A stretch of 64,000 nucleotides of DNA from contig JAGXKN010000015.1 in NCBI GenBank assembly GCA_018335195.1, forward strand, positions 1 to 64,000, in the 5' to 3' direction. This document shows, one piece after another, positions 1-8,662 of the stretch. Position numbers and translations under genes: made by a program. Source of the stretch: Desulfobacterales bacterium. GTDB lineage: Bacteria > Desulfobacterota > Desulfobacteria > Desulfobacterales > Desulfosalsimonadaceae. The notes below the pieces were generated by a model. That model saw nothing but the letters and a program-made list of their open reading frames with translations. It did not search any database and had not been told where the DNA came from. Position 1 is the stretch's first letter, and each line of letters opens with the position of its first letter.

Positions 1-2204
1 AGAGAGAGGCCTTTGGTAAAATTGTATTTCCGGATACCTTCCAGGATACCCTCGGCGCAGGGCTTGCTGGCAAAGTAGATTTTGCTTACGCCCTTGAGGT
101 GTTCGAGCTCCGGGCTGTAATTGCCTACGACCACTCCGTAATGCTCGCCGCGGAGCATTTCCTCGTCATTGCCGGAATCTCCGCTTACCAGGAAATTCGT
201 TATGGGCATTTCCCATTTATAGCTCAGGTATCGGATCGCCTTGCCCTTGGATGCCCGGTAGGGAATGATGTCCAGGTACCTTTCGTGGGAGTAGATCAGG
301 GTATAGCGCAGCCGGCTTTTGGCCAGTTTGTTGTGGATTTTGGCAAGCCGGTCCTTGCCCGGTTCCATGTTATAGCTGAGCTTGTATTTCCGCTGGGCGG
401 ATTCGTCCTGGAGTTCCAGAAAATCGAATTCCGAGAGCAGTTCCATGATTTTTTTCCGATTCCAGCGGCTGGCGATATGCGCATCCCATCCCTTGTCGTA
501 CTGAAGATCGCTGCCGTAGTAGATTTCCGTTCCCACATCCGAGATGACAACGTCCGGACGGGGAAACCCGTGTTCTTCAAGGACGCTGATGGCCGAATGG
601 GACCGGCGGCCCGTGGCCACGCCAAAACCCACTTTCTGCTGGTTCTCCCGGAGCCATTGGATCAACTCCTCCTTATGGCCGGAATTTTTTCGGCTGTCAT
701 CGTCGCAGATCAGTGTGTTGTCAATATCGCTGATCAGGAAGCGCTGCACTTTCGACAGGCGCTTGCCCACCGGGTTTGCGGTTCCTCGTGCAGCGGGGGG
801 GGCTGTGGCGGTTTTTTCAATAATCGGCCGGATCTCTTTTGTGTAGGTATCTGCATGGCTTTCCCACGTATAGTACCTGCGCACGTTCATGATCCCCTTT
901 TTGGAATAATCCTCCCACAGTTGTTCATCTATGAGGATTTTTTTAGCGGCATCGGCGATTTCGGTGGTGTTGTTGGGGTTAATCAGGATGCCGTTTTCGC
1001 AGGTGCCGATGATGTCGCGCGGGCCGCCGTCATTGGTGGACACAAGCGGCAGGCCGGTGGCCGCCGCTTCCAGCAGGGTCAGGCCGAAGGGCTCGGTCAG
1101 TGCCGGGTTGACGAACACCCCCCGTTTTTCGGCAGCGATCCGGTATAACTCCGGCACTTCGTATTCCGGGTCGTGCTTCTTGGGGATGGCCATTTTGCCG
1201 TAAAGGTCATAGCGGTCCATCATCAGCAGCATCCGGGTGAGCACGTCCTTTTCGTTTTCTTCCATTTCATTGATGTCCCTGCGGATGCCGGCAAAAATGG
1301 CCAGGTTGGCCATGGCCCGGATCTCCCGGTCCTCGCCGTAGGCCTGGATCAATCCGGAGATGTTTTTGCGCTTGTCCGGCCGGGAAAGCGCCATTATCAG
1401 GGGCTTGTCCGGATACATGAAGAAGCGTTCCAACTGTGCGAGCATGTTGGCCTGGGCGTATTTGGCAAACTCGGTTTTTTCCGCCTCCGGCAGCCGGTCG
1501 TGGTAATAGGGATGAAAGCGCTCCACGTCGATACCCGGCGGGATGACCTTGTATTTCGGAAACTCAGAGTTTGTATAGATGCCGTATTGTTCCGTGATTT
1601 CCTGGTTCGTGCTGGTTACCACCAGGTCCGCGTTTTTCAGGATTTCTTCCTCGGTGTCGATGCGGACATCGATTCTGTATTTTTTGACAATGTCGGATTC
1701 CTTCATTCCGTCATTTAAAAGCTTCTGTTTCTTTGGAATCCCCATGGAATGACCGGTGAAAACAAACGGGAGGTCGTAGAGCTCGGCAAGATTCATGGCC
1801 ACGTATCCTGCATCCGGGTAATGCCCATGAAATACTTCGGGGCATTCTTTTTCCTTCTTGATGAACTTGATGGTCTTGTCAATGTATTCATCCAGATACG
1901 GCCAGAGCAGTTCCTTGCGGATATATTTCTTGCCGCCGCATTGAATGCGCACAATCCGGCACTTGTCGTTGTATTGTTCAATGGGCCGGGCATAGTCGTC
2001 AGATACCCTTGGATCGTCGACAAGACGGGTGAAAAGATCCACCCTGCGGATATCGTCGCGGCTGCTCAGGTGCTTGGCCAGTTCGGTCACGTAAAGGACT
2101 TGGCCGCCGGTATCTGCATCTCTGCCCAGTTCCGGGTTTTCAAATCGGACCAGGCCGTGAATGCTGAACATTTGGATGTATAGCGGTTTTCCCGTTTCAG
2201 GCAT
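1..2204 (-). CDS. Sucrose-phosphate synthase with fused sucrose-phosphatase (HAD) domain, partial
   Basis: Makes sucrose 6-phosphate from UDP-glucose and fructose 6-phosphate; the fused phosphatase part would release sucrose. The frame stays open from the ATG at 2204 to the left edge (about 734 codons), so the C-terminus is missing. The N-terminus has the sucrose-synthase-type start (IQMFSIHGLVR, then RDADTGGQVLYV), followed by a GT4-type C-terminal half with NPALTEPFGLTLLEAAATG. The last third carries HAD motif I (DIDNTL, around 700-740) and a later GDSGND motif. The start has a good Shine-Dalgarno (AGGAG) and overlaps the upstream kinase gene by 8 bp, so the two are co-transcribed. Sucrose may serve as a compatible solute or reserve here, which is inference. 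Confidence 0.88.
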   Translation of the reverse strand, partial: MPETGKPLYIQMFSIHGLVRFENPELGRDADTGGQVLYVTELAKHLSSRDDIRRVDLFTRLVDDPRVSDDYARPIEQYNDKCRIVRIQCGGKKYIRKELLWPYLDEYIDKTIKFIKKEKECPEVFHGHYPDAGYVAMNLAELYDLPFVFTGHSMGIPKKQKLLNDGMKESDIVKKYRIDVRIDTEEEILKNADLVVTSTNQEITEQYGIYTNSEFPKYKVIPPGIDVERFHPYYHDRLPEAEKTEFAKYAQANMLAQLERFFMYPDKPLIMALSRPDKRKNISGLIQAYGEDREIRAMANLAIFAGIRRDINEMEENEKDVLTRMLLMMDRYDLYGKMAIPKKHDPEYEVPELYRIAAEKRGVFVNPALTEPFGLTLLEAAATGLPLVSTNDGGPRDIIGTCENGILINPNNTTEIADAAKKILIDEQLWEDYSKKGIMNVRRYYTWESHADTYTKEIRPIIEKTATAPPAARGTANPVGKRLSKVQRFLISDIDNTLICDDDSRKNSGHKEELIQWLRENQQKVGFGVATGRRSHSAISVLEEHGFPRPDVVISDVGTEIYYGSDLQYDKGWDAHIASRWNRKKIMELLSEFDFLELQDESAQRKYKLSYNMEPGKDRLAKIHNKLAKSRLRYTLIYSHERYLDIIPYRASKGKAIRYLSYKWEMPITNFLVSGDSGNDEEMLRGEHYGVVVGNYSPELEHLKGVSKIYFASKPCAEGILEGIRKYNFTKGLS

Positions 2205-3105
2205 GCTTTTCTCCTGTGATTCGATCTATAAACGAGTCATAAAAGGCTTGGTCATCGGGTATTGCGCCCTGTATTTGACAAATCCGGGCCGAAAACGCTG
2301 AGGCTTCTGTGAGAATGCGTTCCGGGGTCCAGTCGTTGAGATATCCCCAGGCCAGCACAGCCGCATATGCATCCCCGGCGCCCACCGAATCGGCCACCGG
2401 TCCTGTTTCGGGCACGGCTGCCTTGTTCCGCGAATAAGGGGTGATCAGTTCACTTCCGCCATTGCCGCGTGTCAGGGAGACCATCTCGATTTTGTATTCC
2501 CGCATGAGCCAATCGATGAACCGATCTTCCGGCAGCGGGCTGTTGAGCATATCGCGAACCATGGTGACTTCCGCGGCATTGATTTTCAGGATATCGGTCT
2601 GCCGGAGCGAGTTGTGCACGATTTCCGTGTTGTAGCAGCCCGGGCGCAGGTTTATGTCGTAAAGGCACCGGGTCTCCGGGCTCCGGCTTGCCAGAAAATT
2701 CTGGAGGCGCCCGAAAGCAGCCGAAGTGCGCTGGACCAGGGTTCCAAAATAAATCAGGGCAGGGGGGTTGCCTGTAATTGCCTCGGGGCAATCGGGCAGG
2801 TCGATATGGTCATAGGCAACATCCGGCAGAATTTCGAATTCGTGGTTACCCGAACCGTCCGGATGCACCAGGACCCTGCCGGTGGGATGCCAGGCGTCGA
2901 CCTGTACATGGTCGGCGCCAAAGTTGTGGCGCCTTAACAGGTCCAGGATCTCCCGGCCGGTTTCATCCTCGCCGATGCGGGAGACGAGTTTCACCGGCCA
3001 GCCGAACCGGTGCAGGTGATATGAAAAATTAAACGGTGCACCGCCAATACGGCGGTACTCCGGAAAAATATCCACGAGGATTTCGCCAATTACCAGAATC
3101 AACAT
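2197..3105 (-). CDS. PfkB-family sugar kinase (fructokinase-like)
   Basis: ATP-dependent sugar kinase of 302 residues, normal for the ribokinase/PfkB family. Near the N-terminus is the substrate-side motif IGGAPFNFS; near the C-terminus is the second family signature DSVGAGDAYAA with the catalytic Asp at about residue 245. Overall similarity is to bacterial fructokinases. It is the first gene of a two-gene unit with the sucrose-phosphate synthase, and the stop overlaps the next start. A role in supplying or recycling fructose 6-phosphate around sucrose is therefore likely, but the sugar specificity cannot be read from the sequence. Confidence 0.82.
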   Translation of the reverse strand: MLILVIGEILVDIFPEYRRIGGAPFNFSYHLHRFGWPVKLVSRIGEDETGREILDLLRRHNFGADHVQVDAWHPTGRVLVHPDGSGNHEFEILPDVAYDHIDLPDCPEAITGNPPALIYFGTLVQRTSAAFGRLQNFLASRSPETRCLYDINLRPGCYNTEIVHNSLRQTDILKINAAEVTMVRDMLNSPLPEDRFIDWLMREYKIEMVSLTRGNGGSELITPYSRNKAAVPETGPVADSVGAGDAYAAVLAWGYLNDWTPERILTEASAFSARICQIQGAIPDDQAFYDSFIDRITGEKHA

Positions 3106-3234
3106 CTCCTCCGGTCAAAGCGTGATCATGTGTAAATAATTTAAACGCCTTGACGAAAATTGTCAAATTCCGGGCAGTTCATCTTTACGGCTGAGGTGGG
3201 TTGATGTCTTCTTACCGTTACCGGAAAAAATCAT

Positions 3235-3286
3235 TTGACAAGTCCGGCAAAGGCCTAAATATTAATACATGTTCATACGATAATAT
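3235..3286 (+). promoter_or_regulatory. Promoter and candidate ArsR-type operator upstream of the metal regulator
   Basis: A TTGACA -35 box lies at 3235-3240, followed by an AT-rich -10 zone. Overlapping and following it is an imperfect palindrome, ATATTA (3259-3264) to TAATAT (3281-3286), with a TGTTCATA half-site resembling SmtB/ArsR operators in the middle. The position between promoter and the ATG at 3306 is what autorepression by the downstream ArsR-type protein would need. The exact -10 is uncertain. Confidence 0.5.
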
Positions 3287-3305
3287 AAAAAAGGTATTTT
3301 GCACC

Positions 3306-3692
3306 ATGCCGCCAAAAGCCGGGATTCAAAACGAAACCGAAACAAACGTGGAGATCTGCAGTGCCCGGATCATTCACCGGGAGATCCTGGAGACCGTGCA
3401 GGCCGCCATGCCCGGAGATGACGAGATTTGCGATCTGGCTGATTTTTTCAAGATATTCGGGGATCGCACCCGCATTTCCATTCTGTGGGCCCTGTCGGAA
3501 TCCGAGATGTGCGTCTGCGACCTGTGCGCCCTGTTGGATATGAAGCAGTCCGCGGTATCGCACCAATTGAAACTGCTGAAGCAATCCCGCATCCTCAAGC
3601 ATCGGCGGGAAGGCAAGGTGGTTTACTATTCCTTGAATGACGAACATATCCGCCGGGTGCTCAACCTCGGCTTGCAGCAGGTTCGCGAGTAG
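3306..3692 (+). CDS. ArsR/SmtB-family metal-responsive repressor
   Basis: Winged-helix repressor of 128 residues. The core reads FGDRTRISILWAL, then the metal-sensing helix with ESEMCVCDLC, then the recognition helix KQSAVSHQLKLLKQ and the wing KVVYYSL. The CVCDLC signature is the CadC/CmtR/ArsR-type thiol site, so the sensed metal is probably Cd, Pb, Zn or As. I chose the ATG at 3306: an upstream in-frame ATG at 3204 would put the promoter and operator inside the gene. It is followed 22 bp later by the metal-exporting ATPase, the standard sensor-pump pairing. Confidence 0.85.
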   Translation: MPPKAGIQNETETNVEICSARIIHREILETVQAAMPGDDEICDLADFFKIFGDRTRISILWALSESEMCVCDLCALLDMKQSAVSHQLKLLKQSRILKHRREGKVVYYSLNDEHIRRVLNLGLQQVRE

Positions 3693-3714
3693 AGAAAACC
3701 GGGAAGCCGAATTC

Positions 3715-5832
3715 ATGCAGAAATATCGGGTAAATAATCTGGATTGCGCGGTTTGCGCCCAGAAGCTTGAAGATGCACTCAATAACACGCAGGGCGTACG
3801 TGCGGCCTCAATTGATTTCGGCACGTTGACGCTTCATCTGGATGCCGATGACACGGATGCGGCCAGGCGCGTGGTAAAGGAGGTGGAGCCGGGGGTGGAG
3901 CTTGAACCCTTGTCCCGACCGGGCCGACGGGAGGCCGCCGGTGCCGGGGAAGCCTTCCGCCTGAAGTCCGAGATTGCCAAGATCGCTGCAGCCGCAGTCC
4001 TTTTCGTGCTGGTGCTGGTGTGCGATTATTATGAAGGCCTTGGTGTGCCGTCGGCCGCGTTTGCCGCGCTTTTGGCTGCTGCCTACCTTGCCGCAGGCGG
4101 GCGCGTACTGGCAGCTGCAGGGCGCACCGTGGCAAGACGTGATTTTTTTGACGAGAATGTGCTCATGGCCATTGCGACCATCGGGGCCATTGCCATCGGG
4201 GCTTTTTCCGAGGCCGTGGGCGTGATGGCGTTTTACCGGGCCGGGGAGTTTCTGCAGAACCTGGCCGTATCCAGATCCAGGCGCTCAATTGCCTCCCTGC
4301 TGGGACAGCGTCCGGAGTTCGCCAATTTAAAGACCCCCGAGGGCGTTTCCCGGGTGGCCCCGGAAAGTGTTTCCGTGAATGATGTCATTGTGGTTAAGCC
4401 CGGGGAAAAAATTCCCCTGGACGGCAGTATTCTGGAAGGCGACTCCCAGGTCGATACCTCGGTGCTCACGGGCGAGTCGGTGCCGCGCCGGGTGGAGGAC
4501 GGCGACTTGGTAATGGCCGGCGGCATTAACATGTACGGCACCATCCTGGTGGAAGTGACAAAGCCGTTTGCGGAGTCCTCCATTGCCAAAATGGTGGAAC
4601 TGGTGGAAAATGCCGCTGCGCGCAAGTCCACCACCGAGAACTTCATTACCGTGTTTGCCCGTTATTACACGCCTGCCGTGGTGCTTGCAGCCATGGGCGT
4701 CGCGTTTATCCCACCGCTTTTCATCACGGGCGCGTCCCTTGAGCAATGGGTGTACAGGGCCCTGGTGCTGCTGGTGATCTCGTGTCCGTGCGCGCTGGTC
4801 ATTAGTATTCCCCTGGGTTATTTCGGCGGCATCGGCCGGGCTTCCAGACACGGGATCCTGGTCAAGGGCTCCAATTTCATTGACGCGCTGGCCGGACTCA
4901 GGACCGTAATTTTCGATAAAACCGGCACTTTGACCGAGGGGGTTTTTGAAGTAGAGCAGGTGGTGCATCAGAATGGATACAGCCCAGAGCAGGTACTTGA
5001 ATTTGCCGCCATGGCAGAGCAATATTCCAACCATCCCATTGCCCGGGCCATCGTGGCGGCTTATGAAAACAAGGGGCACCGGGTGGACCCGGAACGGATC
5101 AACGCGCACGCGGAAACCTCCGGAAGCGGGGTCCGGGTGGAATTCGACGGTACAGCGGTGATCGTGGGAAACGATCGCTACATGCACAGCCATGAAATCC
5201 CGCATGATCAGGGCATGATCGAAGGGACCGTGGCGCACGTGGCAGTGGCGGGAAAATACGCGGGCTATATCCTCATCGGCGACCGCATCAGGGAAGCTGC
5301 CGGCCCGGCCATCGCATCGCTGCGGGCCAACGGAATTGACCGGATTCTCATGCTTACCGGGGACAATCAGTGCGCTGCGGATTATATTGCCGATCGCCTG
5401 GAGCTGGACGGTCATTTTGCCGACCTGCTGCCTGAAGACAAGGTTGCCGCCCTGGAGCGGATTCAGGCGGAAAATGCGGGCCTCGGGCGCATCGCATTTG
5501 TGGGCGACGGGATTAACGACGCCCCGGTCATTGCCCGGGCGGATGTAGGGGTGGCCATGGGCGGACTCGGTTCGGATGTGGCCATTGAGACCGCAGACGT
5601 GGTCCTCATGACCGATTCCCCGGCCAGGATGGCCGAAGCCGTAACCATTGCCAGGCAAACCCGGGTCATTGTGTGGCAGAATATTTTCATCGCCCTTTCG
5701 GTCAAGGGCGCGGTCATCGCCCTGGGAGTTGCCGGCATGGCCACCATGTGGGCGGCCGTGTTTGCCGATGTGGGCACGGCCCTGATCGCAGTGGTCAATT
5801 CCACCCGGATTTTGGGAAAGAAAATTCACTAG
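3715..5832 (+). CDS. zntA: Zn/Cd/Pb-exporting P1B-type ATPase
   Basis: Membrane pump of 705 residues that exports divalent soft metals using ATP. It has one N-terminal HMA domain (LDCAVC, C11/C14), the actuator TGES at about 252, the membrane metal site CPCALVIS at about 357, phosphorylation site DKTGT at about 401, an SNHPIA motif and the hinge GDGINDAP at about 597. The CPC followed by ISIP and the last helix with DVGTALIAVVNS fit the P1B-2 (Zn/Cd/Pb) group rather than the copper group. The frame is open further upstream, but the ATG at 3715 directly precedes the HMA domain and clears the regulator gene. A repeat element starts 2 bp after the stop. Confidence 0.9.
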   Translation: MQKYRVNNLDCAVCAQKLEDALNNTQGVRAASIDFGTLTLHLDADDTDAARRVVKEVEPGVELEPLSRPGRREAAGAGEAFRLKSEIAKIAAAAVLFVLVLVCDYYEGLGVPSAAFAALLAAAYLAAGGRVLAAAGRTVARRDFFDENVLMAIATIGAIAIGAFSEAVGVMAFYRAGEFLQNLAVSRSRRSIASLLGQRPEFANLKTPEGVSRVAPESVSVNDVIVVKPGEKIPLDGSILEGDSQVDTSVLTGESVPRRVEDGDLVMAGGINMYGTILVEVTKPFAESSIAKMVELVENAAARKSTTENFITVFARYYTPAVVLAAMGVAFIPPLFITGASLEQWVYRALVLLVISCPCALVISIPLGYFGGIGRASRHGILVKGSNFIDALAGLRTVIFDKTGTLTEGVFEVEQVVHQNGYSPEQVLEFAAMAEQYSNHPIARAIVAAYENKGHRVDPERINAHAETSGSGVRVEFDGTAVIVGNDRYMHSHEIPHDQGMIEGTVAHVAVAGKYAGYILIGDRIREAAGPAIASLRANGIDRILMLTGDNQCAADYIADRLELDGHFADLLPEDKVAALERIQAENAGLGRIAFVGDGINDAPVIARADVGVAMGGLGSDVAIETADVVLMTDSPARMAEAVTIARQTRVIVWQNIFIALSVKGAVIALGVAGMATMWAAVFADVGTALIAVVNSTRILGKKIH

Positions 5833-5834
5833 AT

Positions 5835-6070
5835 CCTAAATTGAGCGTTTCAAATTTTTACACGGATTAATATTTTATATTTTTTAAGGAATTAAGTCAT
5901 TTCCAGGTGTTCAAATTTGATCAGCCCGTAAAAAAATTTTTTTTACAGGCAGTGTTAAGTGTTTTAGTAAAATCAGAAACTTAACATTTTATTGCCTGGC
6001 GGTTATGACTGTTTCAGGACTTTTTATGAATTCATCAAAATTTGAAACCCTCCGGGATTTTCATTTTAGG
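5835..6070. repeat. MITE-like inverted-repeat element, copy 1, with 5-bp flanking duplication
   Basis: The ends are CCTAAATTGA on the left and CATTTTAGG on the right, which are inverted relative to each other. Just inside them lies a second inverted pair, GTTTCAAATTTT (5847-5858) and AAAATTTGAAAC (6037-6048). The element is flanked by TAGAT at 5830-5834 and 6071-6075, consistent with a target duplication. Inside is a further stem: CAGGCA (5946) and TGTTAAG (5953) pair with CTTAACA (5980) and TGCCTG (5993). No coding potential is seen. A shorter relative lies at 31217-31316. Confidence 0.6.
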
Positions 6071-6154
6071 TAGATCTCTGATCGGGAAATTCGTCATTTT
6101 CGGATGGACATGGATTCATACAGGTCTGAAATACACGCAGAGGAGGTGAACAAA

Positions 6155-7420
6155 ATGAGCAGCGGCCGCCGTGACATCGGCTATGACGAGGCCTGCCGGC
6201 TGACCCTGGAAAACGTCGCCCCCGGGGTTACCTGCGAGCTTCCCGTGGTCCGGGCTGCGGGCCGGGTGGCAGCGGAGCCGGTGTTTGCCCGGGTGGATTC
6301 GCCTTCGGTGGATGTTTCCTTAAAAGACGGGTATGCCGTGGTGGCATCAGATCTTTCGCATGCCGGTCGCAACGATCCGGCCGTACTCAAGGTTATCGGC
6401 CGTCTGGCCGCGGGTGATGCGGCCGGGCAGGGCATCCGCCCGGGCCAGGCGCTGCGCATTTTAAGCGGCGCCCCGATCCCGCCGGGCGCGGATGCGGTTG
6501 TGGCAGAAGAATTCACGGACCAGGGCCGCCAGGCGCTCCGGGTTTTTGCAGATGCCGCCCCGGGCAGAAATGTCCTGGAAAAGGGTGAGGATGTGGCCGA
6601 TGGGGAATTGATTGCAGAAACCGGGCAAGTTTTGCTTCCCCAATTCATTGAATTGCTTGTGGCAGGCGGCGTCTCCGGGGTGACGGTATTTGGCCGGCCG
6701 AAAATCGGTCTGCTGGCAACCGGCAGCGAAATCCTGCTTCCGGGCAGCGCGTTTGTCCCCGGAAAGATTTATGCCAGCAATATCGCCCTGCAGCAGGCAT
6801 GGCTGGCAGCAGACGGATTTGATGTGCGGATGAATGCCGCCGGAGACAGCCAAGCCGATATTGGCGAAGCAATCCGGGAGATGGCTGCGCAGGCAGATGT
6901 GCTGATCACCTCGGGCGGGGCCTGGAAAGGCGACCGGGACCTGGTGGTCAAGGTGCTTGAATCGCTTGGATGTCATATGATTTTTCACCGGGTGCGCATG
7001 GGTCCGGGAAAGGCTGTGGGCATGGGCATCCTGGACGGCAAGCCGGTGTTCGTGCTTCCCGGTGGGCCGGCCTCCAATGAGACCGCCTTTATGATGCTCG
7101 TGTATCCGGCCCTGCGAAAGATTGCCGGTTTTGTGCATTGCCCGTATTTATGGCTCCACGGCCGCCTTGCCCAATCGGTCCAGGGGCAGTCTGACTGGAC
7201 CCAGATTGTGCAGTGCGACCTCGGCCGGCAGGGCGCGGAAATCGCGGTTTTCCCAAAGAAGCTCAAAAGCCGCATGGCCGCCATGGCCCGGACTCCTGCG
7301 GTAATCAAGATCCCCGAGGGTGTCGCGCACATCCCGCAGGACAGCCTTGTTTCGTTTATCTGCTATGATTCGGCGCAATTCATGTATCCTGTTGAAAGTC
7401 CGAGCGATTCGCACGAGTAA
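6155..7420 (+). CDS. moeA: Molybdopterin molybdenumtransferase (MoeA family)
   Basis: Inserts molybdate or tungstate into adenylated molybdopterin. The 421-residue protein has the MoeA N-terminal region with KDGYAV and LSGAPIPPGADAVV, and the MoCF-binding region with TSGGAWKGDRD and VLPGGPASN. The start is set by a strong AGGAGGTGA at 6141-6149; an in-frame ATG at 6104 lacks one. SGGAWKGDRD departs from the usual SGG-S-G-D pattern (Trp where Ser is usual). It stands alone between two repeat elements. Because an aldehyde ferredoxin oxidoreductase is encoded 40 kb away, tungsten loading is a possible role (inference). Confidence 0.88.
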   Translation: MSSGRRDIGYDEACRLTLENVAPGVTCELPVVRAAGRVAAEPVFARVDSPSVDVSLKDGYAVVASDLSHAGRNDPAVLKVIGRLAAGDAAGQGIRPGQALRILSGAPIPPGADAVVAEEFTDQGRQALRVFADAAPGRNVLEKGEDVADGELIAETGQVLLPQFIELLVAGGVSGVTVFGRPKIGLLATGSEILLPGSAFVPGKIYASNIALQQAWLAADGFDVRMNAAGDSQADIGEAIREMAAQADVLITSGGAWKGDRDLVVKVLESLGCHMIFHRVRMGPGKAVGMGILDGKPVFVLPGGPASNETAFMMLVYPALRKIAGFVHCPYLWLHGRLAQSVQGQSDWTQIVQCDLGRQGAEIAVFPKKLKSRMAAMARTPAVIKIPEGVAHIPQDSLVSFICYDSAQFMYPVESPSDSHE

Positions 7421-7447
7421 GATAGGCCCTTCAAAAAAACGTCGGTT

Positions 7448-7558
7448 TTCCCGGATTTCCGCAGGGCGGGCCGGCGGGGAAGTTTGCGCATCTGCCGTCC
7501 GCTGTCGCGCCCAATGCATCTGCGCAAACCACCCCGCCGGCCCGCCCTGGCCAACCCC
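7448..7558. repeat. Long GC-rich palindromic repeat, copy 1
   Basis: A near-perfect hairpin occupies 7463-7548: AGGGCGGGCCGGCGGGG pairs with CCCCGCCGGCCCGCCCT, extended inward by GTTTGCGCA (7482-7490) and TGCGCAAAC (7521-7529), with a loop of about 30 nt. The block is repeated at 36497-36608. Short open frames across it are by-products of the symmetry. The rest of the gap (7421-7447 and 7559-7864) shows no gene; a motif around 7679-7715 (AAAAATACCGATTCCC and CAACGACAATAAATC) also recurs downstream of the second copy. Confidence 0.7.
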
Positions 7559-7864
7559 CGGCACTTTCCCCCGTCTATTCCCGGCAATCTTTCCGAACGA
7601 TCCGTCATATATTTCAATTCTACTCACATAAGGTGTTGGACTCTTCGGCGTCCAAATCGGGATCGGGACCGAAATCGCAAGAAAAATACCGATTCCCACA
7701 ACGACAATAAATCATTGGTTGCTGCGGCAGCCGAGCATCTCCATGCGGCCGTCCCGGCCGTTGCTGGCCCCGGAAAATGATTGAAGCAGGGGCTTTTTTT
7801 GCAGGATGTTGTCCGGCTGCAAGAAATGATTATATTGAGGTATGATTTTCGGGAGGGAGTATCC

Positions 7865-8068
7865 ATGAGTGGCAGGCAAAAAGAACTGGAAGCGGAACTC
7901 GGCCGCATCGAAAAGGAGATTGCCGAGTTACACGAGCGCATCCCGCCGCATTCTGTAAAACCCGTTTTCATCCAGAAACTCGACGAACTTGAGGCACGGC
8001 GCGACGAGATTCTCGGCGAACTGGAAATGCGAAATCAGCCCGGAGAAAAGCCCGGGCAAGGGGAGTGA
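7865..8068 (+). CDS. Small charged coiled-coil protein, unknown function
   Basis: A 67-residue protein, almost entirely helical and charged, with heptad-like stretches ELEAELGRIEKEIAELHERI and KLDELEARRDEILGELE separated by the PPHSVKP turn. No signal peptide or membrane segment is present. The ATG at 7865 follows GGGAGGGAG at the right distance; the frame is open further upstream but without a ribosome site. The next gene is on the opposite strand and converges 16 bp away. I do not recognise a named family; an antiparallel hairpin that dimerises is the likely fold. Confidence 0.65.
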   Translation: MSGRQKELEAELGRIEKEIAELHERIPPHSVKPVFIQKLDELEARRDEILGELEMRNQPGEKPGQGE

Positions 8069-8084
8069 TCCGGGGGACGCTGTT

Positions 8085-8498
8085 TTAAGGCGTTCTTGAA
8101 AATCCGGCATATGTATTCAGGAAATCCTGTTGATGACAGCGCCGGAATGTGCCAACCGACCAGGGCTGCCGGATGAGACGGCCGCGGTGTTCCGGCCGGA
8201 TCACGTAGACCCGGGCCGGCAGGTCTGAGCCCTCGGCCAAGTATACGGTGACTGAAAGGCGTTGATAAAGCGCGCCTTCAAAGCGGTCGATTTGCTCTAT
8301 GGCCGACCGGTCCATGTCCTGATAGACGAGTCCGTCGGTGACGGCTCCGGACTGCTTCACAATGGCCGGAAAGGATTGCCCTTTTACGCAGTAGCGGGCA
8401 TAATCATACAGCCACGCTTTTTCTGCGGGAAAATGCCTGCCGGTAACCGCAACAAAAATCAAAGGGAACATCAGCGTGCCATAAGTAAACAGGTTCAT
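8085..8498 (-). CDS. Gamma-glutamylcyclotransferase-like (AIG2/GGCT fold) protein
   Basis: A 137-residue protein starting MNLFTYGTLM, where YGTL is the substrate loop of the GGCT fold. The acidic catalytic position is present in DRFEGALYQR, and VYVIRPE forms the following strand. Family members cyclise gamma-glutamyl amines, but many small bacterial ones have no known substrate. The start at 8498 has a strong AGGAGG; the frame extends upstream without one. It is divergent from ptsP and sits alone. Confidence 0.75.
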   Translation of the reverse strand: MNLFTYGTLMFPLIFVAVTGRHFPAEKAWLYDYARYCVKGQSFPAIVKQSGAVTDGLVYQDMDRSAIEQIDRFEGALYQRLSVTVYLAEGSDLPARVYVIRPEHRGRLIRQPWSVGTFRRCHQQDFLNTYAGFSRTP

Positions 8499-8593
8499 CA
8501 AAAGCCTCCTATATAAAACCGGCTGTTGTATGAATATGACAATCTTGTATACAAAACGGGCAGCGATCAACATGAATGTTATACAGATGTTGC

Positions 8594-8622
8594 TTGAACA
8601 AACCGCAAATCTTCCATATATT
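8594..8622 (+). promoter_or_regulatory. Sigma-70-type promoter for ptsP
   Basis: TTGAAC at 8594-8599 and TATATT at 8617-8622 are separated by 17 bp, 40 bp upstream of the ptsP start and directed toward it. Confidence 0.55.
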
Positions 8623-8662
8623 ATTTCTGTCCGTATACTGATCGTTCAACCACCTATTACCT

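Noticed and set aside
99-2183. Plus-strand open frames at the left edge
   Set aside because: The minus strand encodes an unbroken sucrose-phosphate synthase over the same bases.
4327-5829. 500-residue open frame on the minus strand opposite zntA
   Set aside because: His/Gly/Arg-rich translation without domains, lying entirely within the ATPase gene; a by-product of its GC-rich third positions.
6071-6154. Possible molybdenum-cofactor riboswitch before moeA
   Set aside because: The leader is short and partly occupied by the repeat element; I could not find the conserved stems.
7484-7780. Similar short open frames over both palindromic repeats (also at 36534-36818)
   Set aside because: Their similarity follows from the repeated DNA; differences between copies show no codon-position pattern and there is no ribosome site.
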